Shown one piece after another: positions 37,225 through 47,217 of a DNA stretch of 64,000 nt. The DNA is from Glaciecola sp. HTCC2999 (GTDB taxonomy: Bacteria > Pseudomonadota > Gammaproteobacteria > Enterobacterales > Alteromonadaceae): positions 86,501-150,500 of the forward strand of contig CATECQ010000035.1 in assembly GCA_949498985.1 (NCBI GenBank). Reading direction: 5' to 3'. How positions within the stretch are numbered: the first letter of the stretch is position 1; the number at the start of each line of letters is the position of its first letter. A model generated the notes under the pieces. It saw only the letters and a program-made list of their open reading frames with translations, did not search any database and was not told where the DNA came from. The position numbers and the translations under genes are program-made.

Positions 37225-38448
37225 ATGAGCGATTTGCACTTACCAATTTATTTAGATTATTCATCCACTACACCTGTTGACCCACGTGTAGCCAAGAAGA
37301 TGACAGAGTGCCTTGAGATGGAGGGTAACTTTGGTAATCCTGCATCACGTTCTCACCGTTTTGGTTGGGTAGCCGAAGAGGCTGTTGACATTGCTCGTAA
37401 CCAAATTGCAGATTTGGTCAATGCTGACCCACGTGAAATTGTGTTTACGTCAGGAGCCACTGAGTCAAATAACTTAGCAATAAAAGGCGCTGCGAACTTT
37501 TACCATAAACGTGGTAAGCATGTGATAACCTTAAAAACAGAACACAAAGCGGTATTAGATACTTGCCGTCAGCTAGAGCGTGAAGGTTATGAGTTAACAT
37601 ATTTACAACCAGAACCTAGTGGCCTTGTGGACTTAGGTAAGCTCGAAGCGGCGATGCGTGAAGACACAGTATTAGTCTCAATTATGCATGTAAACAACGA
37701 AATCGGTGTCATACAAGATATTGAAGCAATTGGTGAAATGTGTCGTGCACGTAAAATTTTATTTCATGTCGATGCCGCTCAATCAACCGGTAAGGTTGAG
37801 ATCGATTTGCAAAAATTAAAAGTCGATTTGATGTCTTTCTCTGGTCATAAAACCTATGGTCCAAAAGGCATTGGTGCGTTATATGTGCGTCGTAAACCTC
37901 GTGTGCGCATTGAAGCACAAATTCATGGCGGTGGCCATGAGCGTGGTATGCGTTCAGGTACTCTCGCCACTCACCAAATTGTCGGTATGGGTGAAGCTTT
38001 TGCTTTAGCAAAAGAAGAAATGGCTTCAGAAAATGAACGTATTCGTATGTTACGTGACCGATTATGGAATGGCATTAAAGATATGGAAGCGGTTTATCTA
38101 AATGGTGATTTAGAGCACCGTGTTGTCCATAATCTAAATGTGTCATTTGCCTATGTAGAAGGCGAGTCTTTGATTATGGCATTAAAAGACATGGCGGTAT
38201 CTTCAGGTTCAGCATGTACATCAGCGTCCCTTGAGCCAAGTTATGTTCTGCGAGCGTTAGGTTTGAATGACGAATTGGCACACAGTTCCATTCGCTTTAG
38301 TTTTGGTCGTTTTACAACAGAAGCTGAAATAGATTACGTCATTGGTGTGATAAATAACGCCATTGATAAGTTACGCGAAATGTCACCGCTTTGGGATATG
38401 TATAAAGACGGTGTCGATTTAGCAAGTGTTGAATGGGTTCACCACTAA
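37225..38448 (+). CDS. iscS: Cysteine desulfurase IscS
   Basis: This PLP enzyme takes sulfur from cysteine for Fe-S clusters, tRNA thiolation and thiamine. The PLP lysine is in [12 protein letters not shown] and the persulfide cysteine in [13 protein letters not shown]. The real start is the ATG at 37225 ([19 protein letters not shown] upstream), giving 407 aa. The ORF track's start inside iscR adds 23 spurious residues. Confidence 0.98.
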   Translation: MSDLHLPIYLDYSSTTPVDPRVAKKMTECLEMEGNFGNPASRSHRFGWVAEEAVDIARNQIADLVNADPREIVFTSGATESNNLAIKGAANFYHKRGKHVITLKTEHKAVLDTCRQLEREGYELTYLQPEPSGLVDLGKLEAAMREDTVLVSIMHVNNEIGVIQDIEAIGEMCRARKILFHVDAAQSTGKVEIDLQKLKVDLMSFSGHKTYGPKGIGALYVRRKPRVRIEAQIHGGGHERGMRSGTLATHQIVGMGEAFALAKEEMASENERIRMLRDRLWNGIKDMEAVYLNGDLEHRVVHNLNVSFAYVEGESLIMALKDMAVSSGSACTSASLEPSYVLRALGLNDELAHSSIRFSFGRFTTEAEIDYVIGVINNAIDKLREMSPLWDMYKDGVDLASVEWVHH

Positions 38449-38511
38449 GTATTATTGAAACAATGTGAGCGTCAGGTAAAATACCTCGCCACAAATATAG
38501 AGGCAACAACA

Positions 38512-38892
38512 ATGGCTTATAGCGAAAAAGTAATCGATCACTATGAAAATCCACGTAATGTTGGTGGGTTTGATAAAGACGATAAAAATATTGCCACAGG
38601 AATGGTCGGAGCACCAGCATGTGGTGACGTAATGAAGCTACAACTCAAAGTAGGTGAAAATGGTGTCATCGAAGATGCTAAATTTAAAACTTATGGCTGT
38701 GGTTCAGCGATTGCATCTAGCTCACTTGTAACAGAATGGGTTAAAGGAAAAACGCTAGATGAAGCGACGACAATCAAAAACACTGATATTGCTGAAGAGT
38801 TAGCATTACCACCAGTGAAAATCCATTGTTCTATTTTGGCAGAAGATGCAATTAAAGCAGCGGTTGCCGATTACAAAACTAAAAACGCTTAA
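38512..38892 (+). CDS. iscU: Fe-S cluster scaffold IscU
   Basis: IscU receives sulfur and iron to build [2Fe-2S] clusters. The three scaffold cysteines are in GAPACGDVMKLQ, TYGCGSAIASSS and KIHCSILAEDA. The LPPVK motif recognised by HscA directly precedes the last. The ATG at 38512 gives MAYSEKVIDHYENPRNVG and 126 aa; the ORF track's upstream Met is not supported. Confidence 0.98.
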   Translation: MAYSEKVIDHYENPRNVGGFDKDDKNIATGMVGAPACGDVMKLQLKVGENGVIEDAKFKTYGCGSAIASSSLVTEWVKGKTLDEATTIKNTDIAEELALPPVKIHCSILAEDAIKAAVADYKTKNA

Positions 38893-38920
38893 CCAATAGT
38901 TGAATAATTAAGGAGACCTT

Positions 38921-39244
38921 GTGGGAATTTCAGTATCAGATGCGGCTGCTCAACGTGCTAATGACTTTTTAGTCAATCGTGGCTCGGGGATTGGTCTGCG
39001 CTTAGGTGTGAAAACTACAGGGTGTTCTGGTTTAGCATACGTCTTGGAGTTTGTTGACGAAGTTAACGAAGATGATACCGTGTTTGAAGATAATGGTGTC
39101 AAGATCATTATCGACGGTAAAAGCTTAGTTTATTTAGATGGTACTCAACTTGATTTCGCTAAAGAAGGTTTAAACGAAGGATTTCAGTTCGTCAATCCAA
39201 ACGCCAATGGTGAGTGTGGTTGTGGCGAGAGTTTCAACGTTTAA
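38921..39244 (+). CDS. iscA: Iron-sulfur cluster assembly protein IscA
   Basis: This A-type carrier passes clusters to target proteins. The 107-aa product has the three conserved cysteines: one in [10 protein letters not shown] and two in the C-terminal [12 protein letters not shown]. It starts with GTG preceded by AAGGAGA, a strong Shine-Dalgarno. It is co-directional between iscU and hscB. Confidence 0.97.
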   Translation: MGISVSDAAAQRANDFLVNRGSGIGLRLGVKTTGCSGLAYVLEFVDEVNEDDTVFEDNGVKIIIDGKSLVYLDGTQLDFAKEGLNEGFQFVNPNANGECGCGESFNV

Positions 39245-39266
39245 CTTCCCGCATTTTTTTTATTGT

Positions 39267-39272
39267 TATAAT
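39267..39272 (+). promoter_or_regulatory. Possible internal -10 element upstream of hscB
   Basis: TATAAT lies 19 bp before the hscB GTG in the 47-bp iscA-hscB gap. No clear -35 is present, so it could be coincidental. Confidence 0.25.
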
Positions 39273-39291
39273 CTAGTGAATAGGCAAAGTA

Positions 39292-39810
39292 GTGAACTAT
39301 TTTCAGTTATTTAATTTACCTGTATCACTCAACCTTGATAAAGCACAACTAAGTCGTGCTTATCAGACACTCCAACAGCTGACTCATCCAGATAAATTTG
39401 CATCGGGCTCTGATCAAGAAAAACGTATTGCGCTACAAAAGAATGCTCAAGTCAATGACGCTTATAGTACGTTAAAACATCCTTTATCTCGTGCGCAACA
39501 TATACTTGCGTTGCGAGGTATTGTGATTGATGGTGAACAGCATACGATGCAAGATACTGCTTTTTTGATGCAGCAAATGGAGTTACGTGAAGCGTTAGAA
39601 GATGCTAAACAGAACGAAGATGCACTCATTAAATTTTCAGATGAATTGACGCTAGAAATTAAACAAAAAATAGCACACCTTGAGGCGTTATTTAATCAAC
39701 CTGAGTCACCGGTTCAAAATGAAAGCATTGCCCACGAAATAAGAAAACTCACCTTTATCTATAAGTTCCAATCTCAAGTGGAACATCACCTCGGATTACT
39801 AGAAGAGTAA
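39292..39810 (+). CDS. hscB: Co-chaperone HscB (Hsc20)
   Basis: This J-domain protein delivers IscU to HscA and stimulates its ATPase. The N-terminal J domain has the HPD motif in LTHPDKFASGS, and the C-terminal helical bundle binds IscU. The length (172 aa) matches the family. The start is GTG at 39292 (NYFQLFNLPVSLNLD). It lies 3 bp before hscA. Confidence 0.95.
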   Translation: MNYFQLFNLPVSLNLDKAQLSRAYQTLQQLTHPDKFASGSDQEKRIALQKNAQVNDAYSTLKHPLSRAQHILALRGIVIDGEQHTMQDTAFLMQQMELREALEDAKQNEDALIKFSDELTLEIKQKIAHLEALFNQPESPVQNESIAHEIRKLTFIYKFQSQVEHHLGLLEE

Positions 39811-39813
39811 GTC

Positions 39814-41679
39814 ATGGCATTATTACAAATTGCAGAGCCTGGACAAGCTGCAGCTCCACATCAAAGACGATTAGCCATTGGTATCGATTTGGGTACTACT
39901 AATTCATTAGTTGCTTCAGTACGAAGCGGTCAAGCACAAACTTTACCTGATGAACAAGGTCGAACATTATTGCCCTCTGTTGTTCATTATGATGCGCAAC
40001 ATATAACTGTTGGTCATGCTGCTGAAGCACTAGCTGATAACGATCCGAGTAATACGATTGTTTCGGTTAAGCGTTTTATGGGGCAAGCTTTAACGGATGT
40101 CACTTCAAAGTGGCACCATTTACCCTATGAATTTGTACCACAAGACAATGAACAAGTCGCAATTATGGCGGGTGGTCAACCACGCAACCCCATCGCAGTA
40201 TCGGCAGATATACTGCGTACACTTAAAGCAAGAGCCGAAGTGACGTTAGGTGATGAGTTAACTGGTGCCGTGGTAACAGTCCCTGCTTATTTTGATGATG
40301 CACAACGCCAAAGCACTAAAGATGCGGCACAATTAGCGGGTTTAAACGTGTTACGTTTATTAAATGAGCCAACTGCGGCGGCAATTGCTTATGGATTAGA
40401 TTCAGGGCAAGAAGGGGTCATTGCGGTTTATGACTTGGGTGGTGGTACATTTGACATCTCAATATTACGTCTACATAAAGGTATATTTGAAGTGCTGGCA
40501 ACGGGTGGCGATTCGGCATTAGGTGGCGATGATTTTGACCATGCGATTGCAAATTATTGGATTGCACAGTGGTCATTAAATGATACTCAACAAACAGCAG
40601 CGTATCGCAGACTAATTACCTTAGCTAAGGCGACTAAGCAAGCATTATCAGACAGCGAACACATTACTCAAACATTTAGCTTAGAGGGAGAAACATTCGA
40701 CGCATCTCTTTCTAAAGAAACATTTGAACAATGTGTGTCTGTGCTGGTTAAACAGACAATTAAAGCTTGTCGTCGAAGTTTGAAAGATGCTGATGTGACT
40801 CAAGAAGACATCGTTGAAGTTGTCATGGTGGGTGGCTCTACTCGTGTACCTTTGGTACGTGAGCTAGTCGGGACGTTTTTTGAACGGGAACCACTTACCT
40901 CAATCGATCCTGATCAGGTGGTGGCAATTGGTGCCGCAACTCAAGCAGATATTCTTGCCGGTAATAAACCCGATTCAGATATGTTGCTATTAGACGTATT
41001 ACCTTTGTCGTTAGGATTAGAAACGATGGGGGGGTTAGTTGAGAAAGTGATCCCACGTAATACGACAATACCTGTTGCAAAAGCGCAAGAATTTACCACA
41101 TTCAAAGATGGCCAAACGGCAATGATGATCCACGTCTTACAAGGTGAACGTGAGTTAGTCGCTGATTGTCGTTCTCTGGCCCGTTTCAATCTGACCGGTA
41201 TCCCCCCAATGACGGCTGGCGCGGCACATATTAGGGTCACATTTCAAGTCGATGCGGATGGGTTGTTAAATGTGACTGCGATGGAAAAATCCACCGGTGT
41301 TCAGGCCGAAATTCAGGTCAAACCTTCCTTTGGTCTGGCTGAAAACCAAATTACGGAAATGCTCAGTGCATCGATGAGTCATGCTAAAGCTGATATGCAA
41401 GCACGAATGTTACGTGAACAACAAGTGGAAGCCGATCGCGTTTTAGAAGCCTTGATAGCGGCATTGACACCTGACGCTAAACAATTACTCAGTATCGATG
41501 AGCTGAGTCATTTAGAACAAACTATGTTGGATCTTGCTAATATAGCCAAAGGCGATGATACTCAAGCGATAAAAGAAGCAATTGAACGAGTGGATCAAGC
41601 ATCTCAAGATTTTGCGGCGCGCCGCATGGATCAATCAATTCAACAAGCTTTAGCCGGTCAATCGGTTAATGATATTTAA
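39814..41679 (+). CDS. hscA: Fe-S assembly chaperone HscA (Hsc66)
   Basis: This specialised Hsp70 binds the LPPVK motif of IscU to promote cluster transfer. The ATPase domain has [53 protein letters not shown] and [13 protein letters not shown]. The substrate-binding domain follows from about residue 390, then a helical lid. The length (621 aa) is close to E. coli HscA. Confidence 0.98.
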   Translation: MALLQIAEPGQAAAPHQRRLAIGIDLGTTNSLVASVRSGQAQTLPDEQGRTLLPSVVHYDAQHITVGHAAEALADNDPSNTIVSVKRFMGQALTDVTSKWHHLPYEFVPQDNEQVAIMAGGQPRNPIAVSADILRTLKARAEVTLGDELTGAVVTVPAYFDDAQRQSTKDAAQLAGLNVLRLLNEPTAAAIAYGLDSGQEGVIAVYDLGGGTFDISILRLHKGIFEVLATGGDSALGGDDFDHAIANYWIAQWSLNDTQQTAAYRRLITLAKATKQALSDSEHITQTFSLEGETFDASLSKETFEQCVSVLVKQTIKACRRSLKDADVTQEDIVEVVMVGGSTRVPLVRELVGTFFEREPLTSIDPDQVVAIGAATQADILAGNKPDSDMLLLDVLPLSLGLETMGGLVEKVIPRNTTIPVAKAQEFTTFKDGQTAMMIHVLQGERELVADCRSLARFNLTGIPPMTAGAAHIRVTFQVDADGLLNVTAMEKSTGVQAEIQVKPSFGLAENQITEMLSASMSHAKADMQARMLREQQVEADRVLEALIAALTPDAKQLLSIDELSHLEQTMLDLANIAKGDDTQAIKEAIERVDQASQDFAARRMDQSIQQALAGQSVNDI

Positions 41680-41697
41680 ATAGGCAGAGAAGACCTT

Positions 41698-42036
41698 ATG
41701 ACACAGATTATATTTTTACCTCATGATGAATTATGCCCTGATGGAGCAGTACTTGAAGCTAACAAGGGTGATTCAGTATTAGATGTTGCACTTAAAAACG
41801 GTATAGGTATCGAGCATGCCTGCGAAAAATCATGTGCTTGTACGACATGTCACATTATTATTCGGGAAGGTTTTGATTCACTCGCAGAAAGTGATGAGTT
41901 GGAAGATGATTTGTTAGACAAGGCTTGGGGTTTAGAGCCTGAATCGCGTTTAGGTTGTCAGGCATTTGTCAAAGATCAAGATTTAGTCGTGGAAATTCCG
42001 AAGTACACCCTCAATCACGCTAGTGAAGATCATTAG
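41698..42036 (+). CDS. fdx: [2Fe-2S] ferredoxin, ISC type
   Basis: This electron donor serves Fe-S assembly. The four cluster cysteines are in HACEKSCACTTCH (three) and RLGCQAF (one), the adrenodoxin-like spacing. The 112-aa length is typical. It ends the isc operon; iscX, which follows fdx in E. coli, is absent and ndk comes next after 100 bp. Confidence 0.97.
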   Translation: MTQIIFLPHDELCPDGAVLEANKGDSVLDVALKNGIGIEHACEKSCACTTCHIIIREGFDSLAESDELEDDLLDKAWGLEPESRLGCQAFVKDQDLVVEIPKYTLNHASEDH

Positions 42037-42079
42037 ATACGAATCAAATAAAAAATTAGTGTTTTGGAGTGGTTTTGCA

Positions 42080-42085
42080 TATAAT
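42080..42085 (+). promoter_or_regulatory. -10 element upstream of ndk
   Basis: A TATAAT is preceded by TTTTGCA and lies 50 bp before the ndk ATG. No strong -35 is seen. Confidence 0.35.
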
Positions 42086-42135
42086 CACGCAAAATTTAAG
42101 TCTAACGACACAAACATATTTAATTGGAGCCCACC

Positions 42136-42567
42136 ATGGCATTAGAAAGAACTTTTTCTATCATTAAACCTGACGCAGTTGCGAAAAACGTAATTGGCGC
42201 TATCTATAACCGTTTTGAATCAGCAGGCCTGCGTATTGTTGCATCTAAAATGGTTCATTTAAGCAAAGAGCAAGCTGAAGGGTTTTATGCAGAGCATAAA
42301 GAGCGTCCATTTTTTGGTGCATTAGTATCATTCATGACTTCAGGTCCAGTAATGGTGCAAGTCTTGGAAGGCGAGAATGCCGTTATCAAAAATCGTGAAA
42401 TTATGGGGGCAACTAACCCAGCAGAGGCGGCAGCCGGTACGTTACGTGCCGATTATGCTGAGTCAATTGATGAAAATGCCGTTCACGGTTCAGATGCGCC
42501 AGAATCTGCAGCTCGTGAAATTGCTTACTTCTTCTCTGACGAAGAAGTGTGTCCACGTACACGCTAA
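42136..42567 (+). CDS. ndk: Nucleoside diphosphate kinase
   Basis: Ndk balances NTP and dNTP pools through a phosphohistidine. The active-site His is in [20 protein letters not shown], and the N terminus [15 protein letters not shown] is classical. The ATG at 42136 (MALERTF, GGAG upstream) gives 143 aa, the E. coli length; the ORF track begins four codons early. A terminator follows. Confidence 0.98.
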   Translation: MALERTFSIIKPDAVAKNVIGAIYNRFESAGLRIVASKMVHLSKEQAEGFYAEHKERPFFGALVSFMTSGPVMVQVLEGENAVIKNREIMGATNPAEAAAGTLRADYAESIDENAVHGSDAPESAAREIAYFFSDEEVCPRTR

Positions 42568-42585
42568 ACGCTCAATATATTGGAT

Positions 42586-42610
42586 AAAGGGAGCTTAAGG
42601 CTCCCTTTTT
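42586..42610 (+). terminator. Rho-independent terminator of ndk
   Basis: AAAGGGAGC, loop TTAAG and GCTCCCTTT form a 9-bp stem ending in a T-run, 18 bp past the ndk stop. Confidence 0.9.
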
Positions 42611-42614
42611 CGTT

Positions 42615-42623
42615 TGTTATAAT
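42615..42623 (+). promoter_or_regulatory. Extended -10 promoter element of rlmN
   Basis: TGT-TATAAT lies immediately after the ndk terminator and 37 bp before the rlmN ATG. This fits a new start for the rlmN group. Confidence 0.5.
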
Positions 42624-42660
42624 ATGACTATTTTACTGTTTACTTAATTAGGCCAAGTAT

Positions 42661-43827
42661 ATGAACACGGTTACCGTTACTCCCGATAATAATACTTCCC
42701 AAGCACCAGCTAAGAAAACCAACTTGTTGGATCTTACTCGTTCAGGAATGCGTGAATTTTTATCATCTATAGGGGAGAAACCGTTTCGTGCCGACCAGAT
42801 CATGCAATGGATTTACCATCATGGTGTTAGCTCGGTGGATGACATGTCTAATATCAATAAGCAGCTTAAAGCCAAGTTAAACGAATTCGCCGAAATTAAA
42901 GCACCGGAAATCGCTTATCAACAAAATGCTACTGATGGCACTATCAAATTTGCATTAACCTTAAATGGTGGTCAAGAAGTGGAAGCGGTCTGGATCCCCG
43001 AAACCGATCGCGCAACATTGTGTGTTTCATCACAAGTAGGTTGTGCCTTGGAGTGCACCTTCTGCTCCACTGCGCAGCAAGGTTTTAATCGTAATTTATC
43101 CGTGAGCGAGATCATTGGTCAAGTTTGGCGGGTCGCCACGACCATCGGTTTATCAAAGGACACAGCAAAACGGCCGATCACGAATGTGGTGATGATGGGC
43201 ATGGGCGAACCATTATTGAATCTGAAAAATGTAGTCCCGGCGATGGAGTTAATGATGGATGATTATGGGTTTGGTTTATCTAAGCGCCGTGTCACACTCT
43301 CAACATCTGGCGTTGTACCAGCTCTGGATATGCTTGGCGACCAAATTGATGTAGCGCTTGCTATTTCACTGCATGCGCCTAATGATACCTTGCGTGATGA
43401 AATTGTGCCTGTCAATAAAAAGTACAATATTGAAACTTTTTTAGCCGGAGTACGTCGATATTTAGACAAGTCGAAAGCGAATCAAGGGAAAGTGACGATT
43501 GAATATGTCATGCTATCGAATATTAATGACAGTACAGACCAAGCTCATGAATTAGCAAAAGTGCTTAAAAGTACACCCTGTAAAATCAATCTTATTCCGT
43601 TTAATCCTTATCCAGGCTCGCCTTACACGTGTTCAAGTAATTCTCGCATTGACCGCTTTGCTAAAGTGCTCATGGCAGCGGGGTATACCGTAATGGTTCG
43701 CAAAACGCGAGGTGATGATATTGATGCTGCTTGCGGACAATTAGTCGGTGATGTAGTTGACCGAACTAAGCGGATGTTGAAAAAACAACTTAAGGGTCAA
43801 CCGATTTCGGTCAAGGTTGATAAATAA
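42661..43827 (+). CDS. rlmN: Dual-specificity 23S rRNA/tRNA adenine-C2 methyltransferase
   Basis: This radical-SAM enzyme methylates A2503 of 23S rRNA and A37 of some tRNAs. The 4Fe-4S motif C-x3-C-x2-C is in [14 protein letters not shown], followed by [10 protein letters not shown]. The catalytic C-terminal cysteine lies in DAACGQL. The length (388 aa) matches. It begins the group rlmN-pilW-rodZ-ispG. Confidence 0.97.
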   Translation: MNTVTVTPDNNTSQAPAKKTNLLDLTRSGMREFLSSIGEKPFRADQIMQWIYHHGVSSVDDMSNINKQLKAKLNEFAEIKAPEIAYQQNATDGTIKFALTLNGGQEVEAVWIPETDRATLCVSSQVGCALECTFCSTAQQGFNRNLSVSEIIGQVWRVATTIGLSKDTAKRPITNVVMMGMGEPLLNLKNVVPAMELMMDDYGFGLSKRRVTLSTSGVVPALDMLGDQIDVALAISLHAPNDTLRDEIVPVNKKYNIETFLAGVRRYLDKSKANQGKVTIEYVMLSNINDSTDQAHELAKVLKSTPCKINLIPFNPYPGSPYTCSSNSRIDRFAKVLMAAGYTVMVRKTRGDDIDAACGQLVGDVVDRTKRMLKKQLKGQPISVKVDK

Positions 43828-43866
43828 TACGCCAGTGAAGGCATTTCGTTAAGGGGCATACAAGGT

Positions 43867-44874
43867 ATGTGGAAAATTATCAGCGTGTTTATACTCATGA
43901 GTATGTTATCTGGATGTATAAGCACTCAATCAGAGCCATCAACGAGCGTGACGGATCCGTTGGCAGCAGCAAAAAATCGCTTAGCTTTGGGATTGACTTA
44001 TTTAAAATCAAAAAATTATCAATCAGCGAAACTGAATATTGACAAAGCACTGGATTTTGCTCCTCGTTATGCTGATGCACATTATGGTTTAGCTTATTAC
44101 TACCAACAAGTCGGTGAAGATAACCTAGCTGAGGAAAGTTATTTAATCGTCCTAAATCTAGATAATGACAATGCAGAGATTGCCAATTCATACGGTGCTT
44201 TTTTATGTGCACAGAAACGTTATGAAGAAGCGGAAGTGTATTTTAAACTGGCGATCGATGATCAACGTTATTTAGCGACAGCACAAAGTTATGAGAACTT
44301 AGCGATTTGTAGTCAATCTCAAGGAGATATACCTGCTGCAATCGGTTACTTAAATAAAGCGTTGAATTTTGAGCCTTCTCGTCAGCAAAGCTTATATTTA
44401 CTTGCGGAATTATACGCATCTCAAAATCAACATGAAAAGGCACAAGCAACGATTAATAGTTATGAGCGTGTGGTAGGCCCTCGCCCGGACTCTGTATTTT
44501 TAAGTTTTGATATCAGTTTGTCTCAAGGGAATGTCGAAAAAGCTCGTGATTGGCTGAATGTGTTGTTATCTCGTTATCCACAACATCCCAATACATCGTT
44601 GGCACAACAACAACTCGAAGTATATGAGGTGCAATCAGCCAAACAGGCAACATTATCATCTCAAAGTACAGTGCTTGATAGTGATCCCAAAAATAACCTT
44701 CCTAGTCAAAATAACAATGCGACCCCATTAATACATCGTTTAGCACAAGGCGAAACATTGTATCGATTATCGCGTTTATATAATGTGTCTGTATCTGATA
44801 TCATGGCTTGGAATAATATTGCACAAACCCATCGTTTATCCGTTGGTATAACGCTCATTGTTGGTTACAATTAA
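43867..44874 (+). CDS. pilW: Type IV pilus biogenesis lipoprotein PilW/PilF with a C-terminal LysM domain
   Basis: This outer-membrane lipoprotein helps assemble the PilQ secretin in type IV pilus systems. It has a lipobox MLSGC (Cys near residue 17) and several TPR repeats (about residues 38-250; for example YADAHYGLAYYYQQVGEDNLAEESY). It then has a Ser/Asn linker and an extra C-terminal LysM-like domain (about residues 286-335: HRLAQGETLYRLSRLYNVSV then IMAWNN). Usual PilW/PilF proteins are about 250 aa and end after the TPRs. The LysM domain could anchor the protein to peptidoglycan. The location between rlmN and rodZ/ispG is classical for pilF. Confidence 0.9.
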   Translation: MWKIISVFILMSMLSGCISTQSEPSTSVTDPLAAAKNRLALGLTYLKSKNYQSAKLNIDKALDFAPRYADAHYGLAYYYQQVGEDNLAEESYLIVLNLDNDNAEIANSYGAFLCAQKRYEEAEVYFKLAIDDQRYLATAQSYENLAICSQSQGDIPAAIGYLNKALNFEPSRQQSLYLLAELYASQNQHEKAQATINSYERVVGPRPDSVFLSFDISLSQGNVEKARDWLNVLLSRYPQHPNTSLAQQQLEVYEVQSAKQATLSSQSTVLDSDPKNNLPSQNNNATPLIHRLAQGETLYRLSRLYNVSVSDIMAWNNIAQTHRLSVGITLIVGYN

Positions 44875-44923
44875 CCCAATTAATTAAGCCATGTCATTAT
44901 ATTGAAAGGAAACCTCAAGCCTC

Positions 44924-45997
44924 ATGACAGAATCCACTCAAATGGAAACACCATTAGATTCACCTGGCGTACTTTTATCTAACGCCCGTCAATCTAAGCA
45001 GTTATCTAAGACCGACGTTGCGCAAAAACTGTGTTTAAAAGTGAATATTATCGATGCATTAGAAAAAGATGAGGTACTATCGACCGTCTCTTTAACATTT
45101 ACTAAGGGGTATATCCGCTCTTATGCGAAGTTATTAGGATTAGATGTTGAATCTGTGATTGCATTGTTTAATGAGCTTCACGCTAGTGACACTGTGCAGA
45201 TGCCTAAAAAAATGCAGAGCTTTTCGCGTAAAGTGGCTAGAGAGAATCATGATTCACGTTGGATGATGGTGACGTATAGTTTAATCGCTGTTGTGTTTAT
45301 TTTAATTATCATTTGGTGGGTTCAGAACCAGTCTTCAGACTTTTTTTCTACCACCAGTAATCTCCCTTCGATAGAGAATGTTTCTCAAACGCCTGCGCAA
45401 ACAATTGAGACAGTCGAGCCAGAAATCCCCGTGGCGACTGAGTCATTTCCGACGGAGTCACTTCCGACCGAGTCATCTCCGACCGAGTCATCTCCGACCG
45501 AGTCATCTCCGACGGAGTTAACTGCGGACGAGACAGTGACAACACAGTCAATTCTGAACGATACCACCTCTAGCGACACACTTTCAAAAGAAATGGATAG
45601 CAATACTTTAGATGCGATCCCGGATTTTATTCCTAGTAGCTCTCCGGCCAATATTGAACAAGTACTGGATGTGTTGGAAAATGAAACACCGGATGTAGAG
45701 TCTGAATTACGTTTATTCGAGGGTGATGATGTGGCGTCTGATCCGGCTGATATAGTAGAACTGCTCTTTAGTTTTGAGCAAGATTGCTGGGTTAAAATTA
45801 CAGACGCAACTGGAAATGATATTGCCTATGGGATTAAAGAAGCAGGACGTATCATGCCAGTCAGTGGACAGCCTCCTTTTTCAGTGATCCTCGGCGCACC
45901 TAAAGCCGTTAAGGTTCAATATGCTGGTAAGTCCGTTGATCTATCTTTCTTATCACCAGACCGCACGGGTCGTTTTGTGTTACCTCTACAGGAATAA
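44924..45997 (+). CDS. rodZ: Cytoskeleton protein RodZ
   Basis: RodZ links MreB to the elongasome and sets rod shape. The N-terminal helix-turn-helix domain (about residues 15-85: [20 protein letters not shown]) binds MreB. A single transmembrane helix (about 110-131) follows. A periplasmic linker with near-perfect Thr-Glu-Ser-x-Pro repeats (about 171-200) comes next, then a DUF4115 C-terminal domain (about 265-355). The length of 357 aa is within the family range. It lies 5 bp before ispG. Confidence 0.93.
   Translation: MTESTQMETPLDSPGVLLSNARQSKQLSKTDVAQKLCLKVNIIDALEKDEVLSTVSLTFTKGYIRSYAKLLGLDVESVIALFNELHASDTVQMPKKMQSFSRKVARENHDSRWMMVTYSLIAVVFILIIIWWVQNQSSDFFSTTSNLPSIENVSQTPAQTIETVEPEIPVATESFPTESLPTESSPTESSPTESSPTELTADETVTTQSILNDTTSSDTLSKEMDSNTLDAIPDFIPSSSPANIEQVLDVLENETPDVESELRLFEGDDVASDPADIVELLFSFEQDCWVKITDATGNDIAYGIKEAGRIMPVSGQPPFSVILGAPKAVKVQYAGKSVDLSFLSPDRTGRFVLPLQE
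45436..45525 (+). repeat. Six tandem 15-bp repeats in rodZ
   Basis: The units follow GACCGAGTCATCTCC; three consecutive copies are identical (45466-45510) and flanked by three diverged ones. Each codes five residues of the RodZ periplasmic linker. The 15-bp period keeps the frame when copies are gained or lost. Confidence 0.9.
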
Positions 45998-46002
45998 CGA
46001 TT

Positions 46003-47124
46003 ATGTTTGCAGAATCTCCTATCATTCGTCGTAAATCTCTTCGTATCAACGTTGGTAATGTACCGATTGGTGATGGTGCACCGATTGCGGTGCAATCAAT
46101 GACGAATACACCTACAACAGATGTAGCCGCAACCGTTGCTCAAATTAATCGGATTGTCGCTGTAGGTGGAGATATCGTAAGAGTCTCTGTACCGACGATG
46201 GAAGCAGCCGAAGCGTTTAAACTGATCAAACAACAAGTGTCAGTGCCATTGGTAGCAGATATTCATTTTGATTATCGCATTGCATTAAAAGTAGCCGAAT
46301 ATGGGGTAGATTGCTTACGTATTAACCCTGGTAATATCGGTAATATGGACCGGGTACGTTCGGTGGTAGATTGTGCGAAAGATAAAAATATTCCAATTAG
46401 AATTGGGGTTAATGGTGGCTCGTTAGAAAAAGACCTTCAGGAAAAATATGGAGAGCCGACACCGGATGCATTGGTTGAATCAGCCATGCGACACGTGGAT
46501 ATTTTGGATAAATTAAATTTTGATCAATTCAAAATTTCGGTTAAAGCCTCTGATGTATTTTTAGCAGTTGGCGCGTATCGCGAACTCGCAAAGCAAATTA
46601 TCCAACCGCTACATTTAGGGATCACTGAAGCGGGCGGAATGCGTTCTGGTTCAGTTAAAAGTGCTGTGGGCTTAGGCATGTTATTGGCTGAAGGTATCGG
46701 TGATACATTACGTGTGTCTCTGGCTGCGGATCCGGTTGAAGAAATTAAAGTAGGTTTTGATATTTTAAAATCACTGCGTATTCGTTCTCGTGGGATTAAT
46801 TTTATTGCTTGCCCGAGTTGTTCTCGTCAAGAATTTGATGTCATTGGTACGGTCAATGCCTTAGAGCAGAGAGTTGAAGATATTTTAACACCGATGGATG
46901 TTTCGATTATTGGTTGTGTTGTGAATGGGCCTGGTGAAGCGGAAGTCTCGGATATTGGTTTAACCGGCGCACGCAATATGAGTGGCTTTTATGTAGACGG
47001 AGAGCGTCAACGAGAGCGTTTAGCAAATGATGATTTAGTCGATCAGCTAGAAAAGAAAATCCGAGCCAAAGCGGCACAACTTGACCCGAAAAAACGCATT
47101 GACGTGCAAGAAGTCGAATCATAA
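46003..47124 (+). CDS. ispG: 4-hydroxy-3-methylbut-2-enyl diphosphate synthase
   Basis: IspG (GcpE) makes HMBPP in the non-mevalonate isoprenoid pathway. The N-terminal barrel has [16 protein letters not shown] and [15 protein letters not shown]. The [4Fe-4S] cysteines are in [13 protein letters not shown] and [18 protein letters not shown]. The 373-aa length is typical. A terminator follows before hisS. Confidence 0.98.
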   Translation: MFAESPIIRRKSLRINVGNVPIGDGAPIAVQSMTNTPTTDVAATVAQINRIVAVGGDIVRVSVPTMEAAEAFKLIKQQVSVPLVADIHFDYRIALKVAEYGVDCLRINPGNIGNMDRVRSVVDCAKDKNIPIRIGVNGGSLEKDLQEKYGEPTPDALVESAMRHVDILDKLNFDQFKISVKASDVFLAVGAYRELAKQIIQPLHLGITEAGGMRSGSVKSAVGLGMLLAEGIGDTLRVSLAADPVEEIKVGFDILKSLRIRSRGINFIACPSCSRQEFDVIGTVNALEQRVEDILTPMDVSIIGCVVNGPGEAEVSDIGLTGARNMSGFYVDGERQRERLANDDLVDQLEKKIRAKAAQLDPKKRIDVQEVES

Positions 47125-47148
47125 TATTTCTAGACTATACCTAAGCGG

Positions 47149-47180
47149 ATAAAGCCCCTATAATATGGGGCTTTATTTTT
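47149..47180 (+). terminator. Rho-independent terminator between ispG and hisS
   Basis: ATAAAGCCCC, an 8-nt loop and GGGGCTTTAT are followed by T residues, 25 bp after the ispG stop. Confidence 0.88.
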
Positions 47181-47217
47181 CTCAATTTTTATATCTTCGA
47201 CGAGCGAGCATTTTTAC

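Noticed and set aside
42037-42135. Search for iscX between fdx and ndk
   Set aside because: The gap is only 99 bp and holds a promoter-like element. No IscX-like ORF is present, and absence of iscX is common outside enterobacteria.
45348-45651. Minus-strand ORFs of 67 and 88 aa with striking repeats ([20 protein letters not shown])
   Set aside because: They are antisense shadows of the 15-bp repeat array in rodZ. The period is a multiple of three, so all frames look repetitive.
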